Below, piece after piece: positions 34,624 through 44,160 of a DNA stretch of 64,000 nt. The position numbers and the translations under genes are program-made. Where the stretch lies: contig NZ_FQUV01000001.1 in the NCBI RefSeq assembly GCF_900129235.1, positions 434,001 through 498,000 of the forward strand. The letters are read 5' to 3'. The stretch's first letter is position 1. Each line of letters begins with the position of its first letter. The notes beneath the pieces are model-generated. The model did no database searches and was not told the DNA's origin. It saw only the letters and a list, made by a program, of their open reading frames with translations. The stretch comes from Litoreibacter ascidiaceicola. Lineage in GTDB: Bacteria; Pseudomonadota; Alphaproteobacteria; Rhodobacterales; Rhodobacteraceae.

Positions 34624-35721
34624 ATGGATTTGGTAGCACAACCGCGTGCGGGCGCGGGATTTGGCATTGGCGGCAAGGTGGCCACCACGGCTTTTGCATT
34701 TGACGGGTCGGACAAGCCGCTGCACCTCAGCGGTGCACAGAAAGCAGCCGTGATCGTGCAGATGATCCTGCATGCGGGCGGGGCAATCCCGCTCGCGGTG
34801 ATGTCCGAGGCGACGCAGGTGCATCTGGCCCGCGTCTATGCCTCCATGGGCCCGATCAACAAGGCGACAGTGGCCTCGGTGCTGGCGGAATTTGCCGAAC
34901 ATCTGGACGCGCATGGGCTCAGCTTTCCGGTCGACACCTCTGCCGCGCTGGATGCGCTTGAAGGCAATCTCAGCGACAGCCTGTTGGCGCGGATGCGCCA
35001 GATCCACAGCCCGACCCTGCCCAAGAACACGTGGGAGATGATTGCCGAGATTCCACCCGAGGAACTGGCCGAACGTGTGGCCACGGAAAGCCCGCGGGTG
35101 GCCGCGATCATCATGTCCAAATTACCCCCTGCCGCCTCCACCAATGTGATGGATTTGCTTGACATTGAAACGGCAAACGCCGTGACATTCGCAATCTCGG
35201 AAACGGGGTCGGTTCAATCAGAAACCGTTGATATTGTTGCGCAAACCATCCTTGAAAGCGGTGAATCCAGCGCCGAAGGCGGGGCTTTCACAGCCAAGCC
35301 TGTGGCCCGCGCGGCCTCCCTGCTCAACGCGGCAGGCGCGACCCAACGCGACGCGGTACTCGACGCTTTGGATACACTCGACGCCGTGTTCGCCGCACAG
35401 GTGCGCAAGGCGATCTTCACCTTCGCCGACATCCTGACACGGGTGCAGCCGACAGATGTGCCAGCCCTTATCCGCGTCCTGCCGGGCGACGAGTTGAACG
35501 CAGCCTTGAAGGCCGGATCGGAGGAGCACGCCAGCGTCGTCGACTTCATTCTGGAAAACCTGTCCAAACGCATGGCCGACGCCATTCGCGAAGAGTTGGG
35601 CGAGATATCCCCGCTGACCGGCAAGGCCGCAGAGGCGGCGATGGGCAAGCTGACCGCCGCGATCCGTCAGCTGGAGGAGTCGGGCGACATAACGCTGATC
35701 ACAATAGATGAAGACGCCTAG
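34624..35721 (+). CDS. fliG: FliG-like flagellar motor switch protein
   Basis: 365 residues from ATG 34624. FliG links the rotor ring to the stator and sets rotation direction. The C-terminal third carries the FliG torque domain: FTFADILTRVQPTDVPALIR, ELNAALKAGSEEHASVVDFI, LSKRMADAIREELGEISPL. The N-terminal and middle parts are helical with the expected LSGAQKAAVIVQMI and EIPPEELAERVATE stretches but are weakly conserved. No other flagellar gene is in the window, so it is an orphan copy by position. It may be the strain's only FliG or a diverged paralogue. Confidence 0.8.
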   Translation: MDLVAQPRAGAGFGIGGKVATTAFAFDGSDKPLHLSGAQKAAVIVQMILHAGGAIPLAVMSEATQVHLARVYASMGPINKATVASVLAEFAEHLDAHGLSFPVDTSAALDALEGNLSDSLLARMRQIHSPTLPKNTWEMIAEIPPEELAERVATESPRVAAIIMSKLPPAASTNVMDLLDIETANAVTFAISETGSVQSETVDIVAQTILESGESSAEGGAFTAKPVARAASLLNAAGATQRDAVLDALDTLDAVFAAQVRKAIFTFADILTRVQPTDVPALIRVLPGDELNAALKAGSEEHASVVDFILENLSKRMADAIREELGEISPLTGKAAEAAMGKLTAAIRQLEESGDITLITIDEDA

Positions 35722-35816
35722 CGGAGCTCCAGCAGTTCGATCCGGTTTCCGAAAGGGTCATTCACATAAACACGCCTGATGTCCGGCAAATCCGTGTCGG
35801 TGCAAGGGTCTCTCAA
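35718..35816 (-). pseudogene. C-terminal fragment of a VOC/glyoxalase-family gene
   Basis: On the minus strand the frame ends in DLPDIRRVYVNDPFGNRIEL then LELR and TAG. R-x-Y-x-x-DPFGNRIEL is the typical last strand of VOC (glyoxalase/bleomycin resistance-like) proteins with its metal-binding Glu. Going upstream the frame meets a stop near 35816, and the lon terminator follows, so only about 32 codons survive. It overlaps the fliG stop on the other strand. A remnant of a deleted gene. Confidence 0.6.
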
Positions 35817-35848
35817 TCATCACGTCCCCTGCACCAGTCCACAGTCAC

Positions 35849-35879
35849 AAAAAAGGGCGGGCCCGTTCAGGCCCGCCCT
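35849..35879 (-). terminator. Rho-independent terminator after lon
   Basis: AGGGCGGGCC (35854-35863) pairs with GGCCCGCCCT (35870-35879); the A-run at 35849-35854 gives a U-tract on the minus strand. It lies about 30 bases past the lon stop. Confidence 0.85.
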
Positions 35880-35910
35880 AATCCTTAAAACTCAAACCCG
35901 GCACGCCGGA

Positions 35911-38319
35911 TCAATGCGTAACCGCACCGGACCCTTCGCCACCTTTGGCGGCCAGTGCCGCCGCCGCCGCTTCTTCCGCAGCCTCGTCCCATTCGATGGA
36001 CTCAGGCTCGGACACGAGCGCCAGTTTCAGCACTTCCGAGACATGACTGACCGGAATGATTTCCAGACCCGCTTTCACATTGTCCGGAATTTCCGGTAGG
36101 TCTTTCTCGTTCTCTTCGGGGATCAGAACGGTTTTGATCCCGCCCCGCAGCGCCGCCAACAGCTTTTCTTTCAAGCCACCGATTGGCATCGCATTGCCGC
36201 GCAAGGACACCTCGCCCGTCATCGCAATATCCTTGCGCACCGGAATTTGCGTCAGCACCGATACGATCGACGTGACCATAGCCAAACCGGCCGACGGGCC
36301 ATCCTTCGGGGTCGCCCCGTCAGGCACGTGCACGTGGATATCGATTTTGTCGAAGGTCGGTGGTTTCACACCAATCTTCGGCGAGATGGAGCGCACATAA
36401 GATGACGCCGCATCAATCGATTCCTTCATCACGTCGCCCAGCTTACCGGTGGTCTTCATCCGGCCCTTGCCCGGCAGGCGAAGCGCCTCGATGGACAGCA
36501 ATTCACCGCCGACGGATGTATAGGCCAAGCCCGTCACGACACCGATTTGATCGTCCTGTTCGGCCAATCCGTAGCGGTATTTCTTGACGCCAAGATAATC
36601 GTCCAAATTGTCCGGCGTGATCTTGATCGACGTCTCGTCCTTGCGGACGATCTGGGTCACGACTTTCCGCGCAAGTTTGCCGATTTCACGCTCCAGATTC
36701 CGCACGCCCGCTTCGCGGGTATAGGTGCGGATCATTTCCATCAGCGCCTCGTCGGTCAGCTCGAACTCGCCCTTTTTCAGGCCGTGATTCTTGATCTGCT
36801 TGGCGATCAGGTGCTGCTTGGCAATCTCGGACTTTTCGTCCTCGGTGTAGCCCGACAGCGGAATGATCTCCATGCGGTCCAAAAGTGGCCCCGGCATGTT
36901 GTAGGTGTTCGCCGTTGTCAGGAACATCACGTTCGAGAGATCATATTCGACCTCAAGATAGTGGTCGATGAACGTGCTGTTTTGCTCCGGATCAAGCACC
37001 TCAAGCATGGCCGACGCAGGGTCGCCACGGAAGTCCTGCCCCATCTTGTCGATTTCATCGAGCAAGATCAGCGGGTTGGTCGTTTTCGCCTTTTTCAGCG
37101 CCTGAATGATCTTACCGGGCATAGAGCCGATGTAAGTCCGGCGGTGACCGCGAATTTCAGATTCGTCGCGCACACCCCCAAGGGAGATGCGGATGAACTC
37201 GCGCCCCGTCGCCTTGGCCACGGATTTCCCAAGCGAGGTTTTACCCACACCAGGAGGGCCCACAAGACACATGATCGGGCCTTTGAGCTTCTTGGAACGC
37301 TGTTGCACGGCCAAGTATTCGACGATGCGTTCTTTAACCTTTTCAAGGCCGTAGTGGTCGTCATCAAGCACTTTCTGGGCTTTAACCAAGTCCTTCTTGG
37401 TGCGAGAATTCACGCCCCACGGAATCGCCAGAATCCAGTCCAGATAGTTGCGCACGACCGTGGCTTCGGCCGACATCGGGCTCATGTTCTTGAGCTTTTT
37501 CAGCTCTGCATCGACCTTTTCCTTGGCCTCTTTGGACAGCTTGGTCTTGGCGATCTTCGCTTCCAGCTCGGCCACTTCGTTCTGGCCTTCTTCGCCGTCG
37601 CCCAACTCCTTCTGAATAGCTTTCATTTGCTCGTTCAGATAATATTCACGCTGGGTGCGCTCCATCTGGTTCTTGACGCGGGATTTGATCTTTTTCTCGA
37701 CCTGAAGCACGGACATTTCGCCCTGCATCAGCCCGTAAACCTTCTCCAGACGCTCGGCCACGGAGAGCGTTTCCAGCAGCTCTTGTTTCTGGTGCACTTC
37801 GACGCCCAAATGCCCGCCCACTAGGTCGGCGAGCTTCTCGGGAGCTTCGGATTCCGCAACGGAGGCCAAGGCCTCTTCGGGGATGTTTTTCTTCACTTTG
37901 GCGTAGCGGTCAAACTCTTCACCGACCGATTTGACCAGCGCTTGAATCGTTGTCTCATCGCCCAGAGTCTCTTCCAACTCCACCGCTTTTGCTTCGAAAA
38001 AGCTATCGTTTTCAACGTATTCTATAATCTGCACGCGCGAGCGACCTTCGACCAGCACCTTTACGGTACCGTCGGGCAGCTTCAGCAGTTGCAGCACATT
38101 TGCCAACACGCCAACTTCATAGATTCCGTCAGAGGACGGATCATCCTCGGCAGGATCCATCTGGCTCGACAGCAAGATTTGCTTGTCGTCCTTCATCACC
38201 TCTTCCAAGGCGCGCACGGACTTATCGCGACCCACGAACAGCGGCACGATCATATGCGGGAACACCACGATATCGCGCAGCGGCAGGACGGGGTAGGACA
38301 AGGTTGTTTGCTCGGTCAT
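35911..38319 (-). CDS. lon: ATP-dependent protease Lon
   Basis: 802 residues from ATG 38319 (MTEQTTLSYPVLPLRDIVVF), preceded by an AAGGAAAAAAG-type site. Degrades misfolded and regulatory proteins. The N-terminal substrate-binding domain begins with PVLPLRDIVVFPHM; a coiled coil follows; AAA+ Walker A reads CLVGPPGVGKTSLGKS and Walker B LILLDEIDKM; the protease domain has TPKDGPSAGLAMVTS with the catalytic Ser and the later catalytic Lys. The C-terminal tail is Ala/Glu-rich. Heat-shock control is likely, but no RpoH promoter could be assigned with confidence in 38320-38460. Confidence 0.97.
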   Translation of the reverse strand: MTEQTTLSYPVLPLRDIVVFPHMIVPLFVGRDKSVRALEEVMKDDKQILLSSQMDPAEDDPSSDGIYEVGVLANVLQLLKLPDGTVKVLVEGRSRVQIIEYVENDSFFEAKAVELEETLGDETTIQALVKSVGEEFDRYAKVKKNIPEEALASVAESEAPEKLADLVGGHLGVEVHQKQELLETLSVAERLEKVYGLMQGEMSVLQVEKKIKSRVKNQMERTQREYYLNEQMKAIQKELGDGEEGQNEVAELEAKIAKTKLSKEAKEKVDAELKKLKNMSPMSAEATVVRNYLDWILAIPWGVNSRTKKDLVKAQKVLDDDHYGLEKVKERIVEYLAVQQRSKKLKGPIMCLVGPPGVGKTSLGKSVAKATGREFIRISLGGVRDESEIRGHRRTYIGSMPGKIIQALKKAKTTNPLILLDEIDKMGQDFRGDPASAMLEVLDPEQNSTFIDHYLEVEYDLSNVMFLTTANTYNMPGPLLDRMEIIPLSGYTEDEKSEIAKQHLIAKQIKNHGLKKGEFELTDEALMEMIRTYTREAGVRNLEREIGKLARKVVTQIVRKDETSIKITPDNLDDYLGVKKYRYGLAEQDDQIGVVTGLAYTSVGGELLSIEALRLPGKGRMKTTGKLGDVMKESIDAASSYVRSISPKIGVKPPTFDKIDIHVHVPDGATPKDGPSAGLAMVTSIVSVLTQIPVRKDIAMTGEVSLRGNAMPIGGLKEKLLAALRGGIKTVLIPEENEKDLPEIPDNVKAGLEIIPVSHVSEVLKLALVSEPESIEWDEAAEEAAAAALAAKGGEGSGAVTH

Positions 38320-38611
38320 CTTTTTTCCTTTTTGGCATAATCGCCAAGGTCCCGCTGAGGCAGCAACCATTGGGCAATCTCCGGTATCGGATTCAAAGGT
38401 GGGGACCACCCGCACCTCTTTCAACCATCCACCGATTTGGTTGACGCCAGTGTGACCGCGCAAAGCGCCGGATACAAGCAGATCACAGGGTAAATTTCGT
38501 CCAAATTCACCCTAGATGAGACATTGGAAACGCCAATTCCAGCCTCACTCATGCCCAATTGCGTGGCTAGCTAGAGGTATAACAAGTGAAACAAACTACA
38601 GGCACATCTGA

Positions 38612-39475
38612 ATGCTCACGCTTCTCCTACGTCATTATCGCCGCTTCGCCGTGTTTTCGGGCGGGCTGGCATTGTTCTGCGCGGCAGAGCTGGCAGGATC
38701 AGGGCTGGACCTTTCCCTGCTCGGCTATGTCGGCATCTTCTTTGTGTCGTTCATAGTTTTCTCGATGGTGGCTGTCGGCGTTTACGCCGTCATTCCGCGC
38801 TATCGCGGTCTGCTGGAAATCACCGGATTTGCCGCCTTCGCGACATCGGCATTATTGTTTTACGCTTCGAAATACGGCTTCGACAGCCTTTTGCATGGCA
38901 TCGGCGGAGGTGTCATTCTGCTTTTGCTCACCGGACTTGTCTGGGCCGGACTTCACAGCAAATTATCGCGCAAAATCGGGGCCGAGACGACGTGGCGTGA
39001 TCGCTATTCCGGTCATGTGCCCTACCCGGCACGACTGATCTGGCGTCATGTCATTCCCGGCGCCGCGGAGCCGTCCGACCATTGCACGGGCATGATGGCC
39101 CGCTATGACGAAGACGAAGAGGACCCCGACACCGTTCACGTGACCTTCAAAGGCCGCAAGGACCGCGCTGCAAAATACACGCTGACATTTCTGGAGCGCG
39201 ACCAGCCATCAGCCTGCCGTTTCTTCTTTCAAGGAACCGAGGCTGACGGAACTGTTGTCGACGGCATCTTCTCGCTGCGGACAACCGTTTTGGAGCGCAA
39301 CACCTGCTTCTTGTCCTGTGTGGAAGAACGGTCGGGTCTAAGTATCGGCAGCTTGGTGGAGCGTTGGTTCGACGACTCCCTTGGCTACCAGCACGACAAG
39401 CTTCTGGAGATGCTCGACGCGCGGTATGGTGAAACCTACGGGATCCGAAAATCAAGCATGTTGGCGACTGAATAA
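38612..39475 (+). CDS. Membrane protein of unknown function
   Basis: 287 residues. Three to four hydrophobic segments in residues 10-125 (FAVFSGGLALFCAAELAG, VGIFFVSFIVFSMVAVGVYA, GGVILLLLTGLVWAG), followed by a soluble domain of about 150 residues (WRHVIPGAAEPSDHCTGMMA, TLTFLERDQPSACRFFF). I do not recognise the family. The soluble part looks like an alpha/beta domain of the SRPBCC type, but that is weak. It is followed by a YcxB-like membrane protein 55 bases later on the same strand. Confidence 0.6.
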   Translation: MLTLLLRHYRRFAVFSGGLALFCAAELAGSGLDLSLLGYVGIFFVSFIVFSMVAVGVYAVIPRYRGLLEITGFAAFATSALLFYASKYGFDSLLHGIGGGVILLLLTGLVWAGLHSKLSRKIGAETTWRDRYSGHVPYPARLIWRHVIPGAAEPSDHCTGMMARYDEDEEDPDTVHVTFKGRKDRAAKYTLTFLERDQPSACRFFFQGTEADGTVVDGIFSLRTTVLERNTCFLSCVEERSGLSIGSLVERWFDDSLGYQHDKLLEMLDARYGETYGIRKSSMLATE

Positions 39476-39530
39476 GCCACCGATCAAACACATCTGGCGC
39501 AAGCGGACTTAACTGGTCTAGCCTGCGCCT

Positions 39531-40028
39531 ATGATCACCCTGACTTACGACATCGAGGAAGCCGAATTCATGGACGCCGCCCGCGCGCTGTGGTCGTATC
39601 GGGGTATCGGTGACGTGGGCAATTGGATACTGGCGGCGATCTCCCTGTTTTCAGGCCTCAGCCTGATTTACTGGGGTCTTGATGTTGGCTGGATTTGGGT
39701 CGGCGCCGCCGCCCTGTTCGTCGCCATCACGCTGCTACGGAATTTTCTGTGGCGACGCGCCTACCGGCGGATGACGAAATACACCGCACCGATTACCGCC
39801 AGCTTTACCCGTGAAGAGGTTCAGACCAGTTCCGCCGAAGGCCAGTCCAAGCTGCCTTGGACGGCATTCAAGAAATACGCCGAAACACCGGACTACTTTT
39901 TCCTGCTCATGCCACCACGCGGGCTGTCGATCATCCCCAAGCGCGCGGCCAAGGACGATTGGGAGCTTGAAACCCTGCGCGACATGATCACAGGCAACCT
40001 GCCCCGCGCCAAAATGCGCTGGACGTAA
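39531..40028 (+). CDS. YcxB-like membrane protein
   Basis: 165 residues. Two transmembrane segments near residues 30-75, flanked by a short beta-rich N terminus (MITLTYDIEEAEFMDAAR) and a C-terminal domain with WTAFKKYAETPDYFFLLMPP and LSIIPKRA, the recognisable end of the YcxB family. Function is unknown. It ends three bases before the convergent tgt stop. Confidence 0.7.
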   Translation: MITLTYDIEEAEFMDAARALWSYRGIGDVGNWILAAISLFSGLSLIYWGLDVGWIWVGAAALFVAITLLRNFLWRRAYRRMTKYTAPITASFTREEVQTSSAEGQSKLPWTAFKKYAETPDYFFLLMPPRGLSIIPKRAAKDDWELETLRDMITGNLPRAKMRWT

Positions 40029-40031
40029 ATC

Positions 40032-41162
40032 CTATAGCGGCTCGATATCCCCCAGCGCGCGGGCCTCGTGGAAGGTCTTCACGAAGCCGGCCAAATCACC
40101 CGCAGCAATCGCAGCGCGCAGCCCCGCCATCAACTCCTGATAGTAGTGCAGGTTGTGCCACGTCACGAGCATTGACGAGATCATCTCCTGCGCACGGAAC
40201 ACATGGCTCAGATAAGCCCGCGAATACTGCGAACAGCACGGGCAGGTGCAATCTTCGTCCAGCGGTCTCGGGTCGTCCATGTGACGCGCATTCTTGACGT
40301 TGACCACGCCGCGTCGCGTAAAGGCCTGCCCCGTGCGCCCCGATCTCGACGGCAGGACGCAGTCAAACATGTCGATGCCCCGCTCCACTGCGCCCACGAT
40401 GTCGTCGGGCTTGCCCACGCCCATCAGGTAGCGCGGCTTGTCTTGCGGTAACTGTTCCGGCGCGTAGTCGAGACAGCCGAACATCGCCTCTTGTCCCTCG
40501 CCCACGGCAAGGCCTCCAACAGCGTAGCCGTCAAACCCGATCTTGGTCAGCGCCGCTGCACTTTCCGCGCGCATGTCCTGCTCCAACCCGCCTTGCTGGA
40601 TGCCGAACAACGCGTGGCCGGGGCGGTCTCCAAATGCCTCTCGCGAGCGTGCGGCCCAACGCATCGACAATTGCATGCTCTCGTTAATCCGCGCCCGATC
40701 TGCAGGCAACGCGGGGCACTCGTCAAAGCACATCACAATATCAGAGCCGAGCAGCTTCTGGATTTCCATCGACCGTTCGGGCGACAGCATATGCTTGGAG
40801 CCGTCGATATGCGATTTGAAGGTCACGCCTTCCTCGGTCAGCTTGCGCAACTCCGCAAGGCTCATCACCTGAAAACCGCCACTATCGGTCAGGATCGGGC
40901 GGTCCCAGTTCATGAATTTGTGCAATCCGCCAAGCTTGGCAATCCGCTCCGCCGTCGGGCGCAGCATCAAATGATAGGTGTTGCCCAACAGGATATCCGC
41001 ACCCGTGGCCCGCACACTTTCGGGCATCATCGCCTTTACCGTGGCGGCAGTCCCCACCGGCATGAAGGCCGGCGTGCGGATGTCGCCACGCGGGGTGGAA
41101 ATGATGCCCGTGCGGGCCTTGCCGTCAGTGGCGTGAATGTCAAACTGAAATCTCTGTGTCAT
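40032..41162 (-). CDS. tgt: Queuine tRNA-ribosyltransferase
   Basis: 376 residues from ATG 41162. Exchanges guanine-34 for preQ1 in tRNAs with GUN anticodons, a step of queuosine synthesis. Motifs: LILGNTYH-type stretch ([15 protein letters not shown]), [13 protein letters not shown], and the zinc site [18 protein letters not shown] with three Cys and a His. A longer frame upstream is the complement of the rimK-like gene. Divergent start, 52 bases from the RimK-fusion gene. Confidence 0.96.
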   Translation of the reverse strand: MTQRFQFDIHATDGKARTGIISTPRGDIRTPAFMPVGTAATVKAMMPESVRATGADILLGNTYHLMLRPTAERIAKLGGLHKFMNWDRPILTDSGGFQVMSLAELRKLTEEGVTFKSHIDGSKHMLSPERSMEIQKLLGSDIVMCFDECPALPADRARINESMQLSMRWAARSREAFGDRPGHALFGIQQGGLEQDMRAESAAALTKIGFDGYAVGGLAVGEGQEAMFGCLDYAPEQLPQDKPRYLMGVGKPDDIVGAVERGIDMFDCVLPSRSGRTGQAFTRRGVVNVKNARHMDDPRPLDEDCTCPCCSQYSRAYLSHVFRAQEMISSMLVTWHNLHYYQELMAGLRAAIAAGDLAGFVKTFHEARALGDIEPL

Positions 41163-41214
41163 GGCTGTCGCTTTAGGGCTAAAACTGAACTCTGCGCAAG
41201 GGAGTGGCCCCAAT

Positions 41215-42615
41215 ATGAACGACGATTCAATTCTAAAACTCGGCTGGGAAGAATGGCTGAGCCTGCCGGACCTGTCCTTGCCGACCATCAAGGCAAAGAT
41301 CGACACCGGCGCCAAAACCTCGGCGCTGCATGCGTTCGATATCGAACCTTTCGGCTCTGCCTCGCGTCCCAAAGTGCGCTTTGCCATTCATCCTATTCCC
41401 GGCAACGAGACGCTGACGATTCCCTGCTCTGCTCCGATCATCGACCGCCGCGACGTCATCTCGTCAAATGGCGAATCGGAAATGCGTTACGTGATCGAAA
41501 CCATGCTGTCGGTCGGCGGCCAAAGCTGGCCGATCGAGGTGACGCTGACCAATCGCGGTTCCATGGCTTATCGCATGTTGCTGGGCCGTCAGGCCTTGCG
41601 CGAAAACACCGTTGTTGCCCCGTCCGAGCGGTTCTGCCAGCCGGACCTCAGCTATGATGTCTATACCGCCTCCAAGCTGCGCACCGCCACCAAAGCGCGC
41701 GCGCTGCGGATCGCGGTTCTGTCACGTGAGGCGGGCAGCTATTCCACGGCCAAGCTGGTCAGCGAAGGCGAGGCGCGCGGCCATGTGGTCGAGGTCATCG
41801 ACACCACCCGCTGCTATATGGCGATCAACGCCAAAGCCCCTGAGGTCTATTATGACGGCAAGCGCCTACCCCGTTTCGACGCGGTGATCCCGCGGATCGG
41901 TGCGTCAATCACCACCTACGGCTGCTCTGTGCTACGCCAGTTCGAGACCCTCGGCACCTATTGCGTCAATGGCTCGGCCGGTATCGCCGCATCGCGCGAC
42001 AAACTGCACGCGCATCAGGTGCTGGCCCGCCACCGCATCGGCATGCCGATGACCGCCTTCGCGGCATCCCCCAAAGACACCAAGAACCTGATGGATCTGG
42101 TCGGCACGGCCCCGATGATCGTGAAACTACTGGAATCCACGCAAGGCAAGGGTGTGGTGCTGGCGGAAACCAAGAAGGCCGCCGAATCCGTCATCGACGC
42201 GTTCCGTGGCCTCAAGGCCAGCTTTCTCGTGCAGGATTTCGTGAAAGAATCAGCGGGCGAGGACATCCGCTGTCTGGTGATCGGCGGCAAGGTTGTCGCG
42301 TCCATGAAGCGTACCTCCGGAGGCGATGACTTCCGCTCCAACCTGCATCGCGGTGGCACTGCCGAGATCACCCGCATCTCCAAAGCCGAACGCGACATGG
42401 CAACCCGCGCCGCCAAAGCGTTCAAGCTTGGCGTGGCAGGCGTTGATTTGCTGCGCTCCTCTGAAGGTCCGAAAATTCTGGAGGTCAATTCTTCCCCCGG
42501 GCTGGAAGGCATCGAGAAGGCCACCGGCAAGAACATCGCGGGGTTGCTGATGGACCAGATCGAAATGCGCGTGCGCCCCGCTCCCTTGAAGAAAGCACCC
42601 AAGAAAACATCATGA
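41215..42615 (+). CDS. Retropepsin-like protease domain fused to RimK-type ATP-grasp ligase
   Basis: 466 residues from ATG 41215, preceded by AAGGGAG. Residues about 5-140 are the family once named ATP-dependent zinc protease (PF05618, retropepsin-like), with [16 protein letters not shown] (Asp30-Thr-Gly-Ala) and a late [10 protein letters not shown]. From about 160 to the end is a RimK-like ATP-grasp: [52 protein letters not shown], and [14 protein letters not shown]. RimK adds glutamates to ribosomal protein S6, and separate RimB proteins of the protease type trim them; a fusion suggests a make-and-trim enzyme, as an inference. Start and stop overlaps couple it to the lysozyme-like gene. 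Confidence 0.85.
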   Translation: MNDDSILKLGWEEWLSLPDLSLPTIKAKIDTGAKTSALHAFDIEPFGSASRPKVRFAIHPIPGNETLTIPCSAPIIDRRDVISSNGESEMRYVIETMLSVGGQSWPIEVTLTNRGSMAYRMLLGRQALRENTVVAPSERFCQPDLSYDVYTASKLRTATKARALRIAVLSREAGSYSTAKLVSEGEARGHVVEVIDTTRCYMAINAKAPEVYYDGKRLPRFDAVIPRIGASITTYGCSVLRQFETLGTYCVNGSAGIAASRDKLHAHQVLARHRIGMPMTAFAASPKDTKNLMDLVGTAPMIVKLLESTQGKGVVLAETKKAAESVIDAFRGLKASFLVQDFVKESAGEDIRCLVIGGKVVASMKRTSGGDDFRSNLHRGGTAEITRISKAERDMATRAAKAFKLGVAGVDLLRSSEGPKILEVNSSPGLEGIEKATGKNIAGLLMDQIEMRVRPAPLKKAPKKTS

Positions 42616-43307
42616 ACCGGCGCGCGCTCCTCCTCGGCCTGCTGGCCTCCACGGCGCGCCCTGCGTTCGGACAATCCGCGCGCTACGAGTTGGAAAATTC
42701 GCTGACCGAGCGCGCCAAATGGCGCAGCTTCGGCAACAAGGACTGGATCACCGGTGACCCGATCGAGCGCGCCCGATCAGGCCGCGCCCGCATCACGACC
42801 TACGAGTTGACGCATGTGGGCGGCAACTCCCCCGTGGCGCGTCTGAAATCGCTGATTGCCTTGGCCGAGGCTGGCCCGAAAGGCTACGACGCCGTGCATG
42901 TTGGTGCATCCGTCAAACCGCCAAAGCGGCCTACACAGATGAGCCTTGGCCAAATTCTTGCGTGGATCAAACGCACCCCCGGCCAACCCCACGCCATCGG
43001 GCGCTATCAGTTCATTCCATCCACCTTGCGGGTCCTGATCGCGCGTGCGGGACTGTCCACCAAGGCGCGTTTTTCGCCTGAAGTTCAGGATCAGCTGGCG
43101 GATTTATTGCTGGCCGATGCGGGGCTTGCCAAGTTTCAAGCTGGCCGCATGTCGCGCAAACGCTTTATGAACAATCTGGCGCGGATATGGGCAGGACTGC
43201 CGACCTCGTCGGGCAAAAGCTACTATGACGGCTACGCAGGCAACCGCGCCACCCTGACCCGCGCCTATTTCGACGCGAGAATGCGTGAGTTCTTTCCAAA
43301 AGCTTAA
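42612..43307 (+). CDS. Lambda-endolysin-like muramidase/lytic transglycosylase (GH104-type)
   Basis: 231 residues. The N terminus [20 protein letters not shown] is a signal peptide with twin Arg, so export by Tat or Sec is likely. The lysozyme-like domain shows a probable catalytic Glu86 in LIALAEAGPKGYDAVH, then AIGRYQFIPSTLRVLIARAG, FSPEVQDQLADLLL and LARIWAGLP, in the order seen in lambda R-type endolysins. It would cut peptidoglycan in the periplasm. No phage genes surround it, so it is a chromosomal hydrolase rather than prophage. ATGA overlap with the RimK-fusion gene. Confidence 0.7.
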   Translation: MNRRALLLGLLASTARPAFGQSARYELENSLTERAKWRSFGNKDWITGDPIERARSGRARITTYELTHVGGNSPVARLKSLIALAEAGPKGYDAVHVGASVKPPKRPTQMSLGQILAWIKRTPGQPHAIGRYQFIPSTLRVLIARAGLSTKARFSPEVQDQLADLLLADAGLAKFQAGRMSRKRFMNNLARIWAGLPTSSGKSYYDGYAGNRATLTRAYFDARMREFFPKA

Positions 43308-43432
43308 CGCGACTGCGACCTATCGCACGGGCTCACACACGGGGGCGTGACAAATTGGTGCTGGTGCAGCACTGGACGATGCCCCAGCTAATCCTTATAT
43401 CTTTACTCAACTATCCCTGATGGATGTAAGAA

Positions 43433-43795
43433 ATGAACCAGCCAACAGAACAACTTGAAGGCGCGCCGCTGATCAAGCCGTCCTCCACCGATCATCCGCT
43501 TTACGACAATGTCGTGGAGGCATGTCGCTCGGTCTATGACCCTGAAATTCCAGTCAATATCTACGATCTCGGATTGGTCTACACCATCGAGATCAGCGCC
43601 GAGAACGAAGTGTCGATCATCATGACCCTGACCGCCCCCGGCTGTCCCGTCGCAGGCGAAATGCCCGGCTGGCTCGCCGAAGCGGTGGAGCCTCTTGCGG
43701 GCGTGAAACAGGTCGATGTGGACATCACGTGGGATCCGCCTTGGGGCATGGAAATGATGTCCGACGAGGCGCGTCTGGAACTGGGGTTTATGTGA
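43433..43795 (+). CDS. sufT: SufT/DUF59-type Fe-S assembly protein
   Basis: 120 residues. MIP18/DUF59 fold: VYDPEIPVNIYDLGLVYTIE and TLTAPGCPVAGEMPGWLA with the conserved Cys are hallmarks. In bacteria SufT helps the maturation of Fe-S proteins. The stop overlaps the start of the next (A-type carrier) gene by one base, so the two act together. The sufBCDS genes are not in the window. Confidence 0.88.
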   Translation: MNQPTEQLEGAPLIKPSSTDHPLYDNVVEACRSVYDPEIPVNIYDLGLVYTIEISAENEVSIIMTLTAPGCPVAGEMPGWLAEAVEPLAGVKQVDVDITWDPPWGMEMMSDEARLELGFM

Positions 43796-44160
43796 TGTTT
43801 TCCATTCCCGGCAAACAAGCGGTCTCCATCACCGATCGGGCCGCTGCCCAGATCGCCAAACTGATGGCGCGCGACGGGCATAAGGCGTTGAAAATAGGCG
43901 TTAAAAAGGGTGGCTGCGCAGGCATGGAATATACCATGGACTACGTGGATGAAGTCGCGCCCAACGACGAGGTGGTCGAGCAAAAGGGTGCTCGCGTGAT
44001 CATCGCGCCGATGGCACAGATGTTCCTGTTCGGCACCCAGATCGACTATGAAACCAGCTTGTTGGAAAGCGGGTTCAAGTTCATCAACCCCAATGTTTCC
44101 GAAGCATGCGGATGCGGCGAGTCGATTAAGTTCGACGAAAGCCTCTTCGCCAAGGAATGA
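43795..44160 (+). CDS. sufA: A-type iron-sulfur carrier (SufA/IscA/HesB)
   Basis: 121 residues from ATG 43795, fused by one-base overlap to the sufT stop. The three cluster ligands are seen as Cys in KKGGCAGMEYTMDY and the C-x-C in SEACGCGESI near the C terminus. Carries and hands over Fe-S clusters. SufA versus IscA cannot be decided from sequence alone; the sufT link favours the Suf pathway. Confidence 0.88.
   Translation: MFSIPGKQAVSITDRAAAQIAKLMARDGHKALKIGVKKGGCAGMEYTMDYVDEVAPNDEVVEQKGARVIIAPMAQMFLFGTQIDYETSLLESGFKFINPNVSEACGCGESIKFDESLFAKE

Noticed and set aside
36547-37824. 425-codon open frame on the plus strand
   Set aside because: Complement of lon; no family pattern.
38320-38460. 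Heat-shock (RpoH) promoter for lon
   Set aside because: A CTTTGAA-like and a CCCAAT-like segment occur on the minus strand 17 bases apart, but neither fits the alphaproteobacterial RpoH consensus well enough to call.
42612-43307. Prophage remnant suggested by the endolysin-like gene
   Set aside because: No terminase, capsid, portal, integrase or tail gene is near; the gene has its own signal peptide and is coupled to the RimK fusion.
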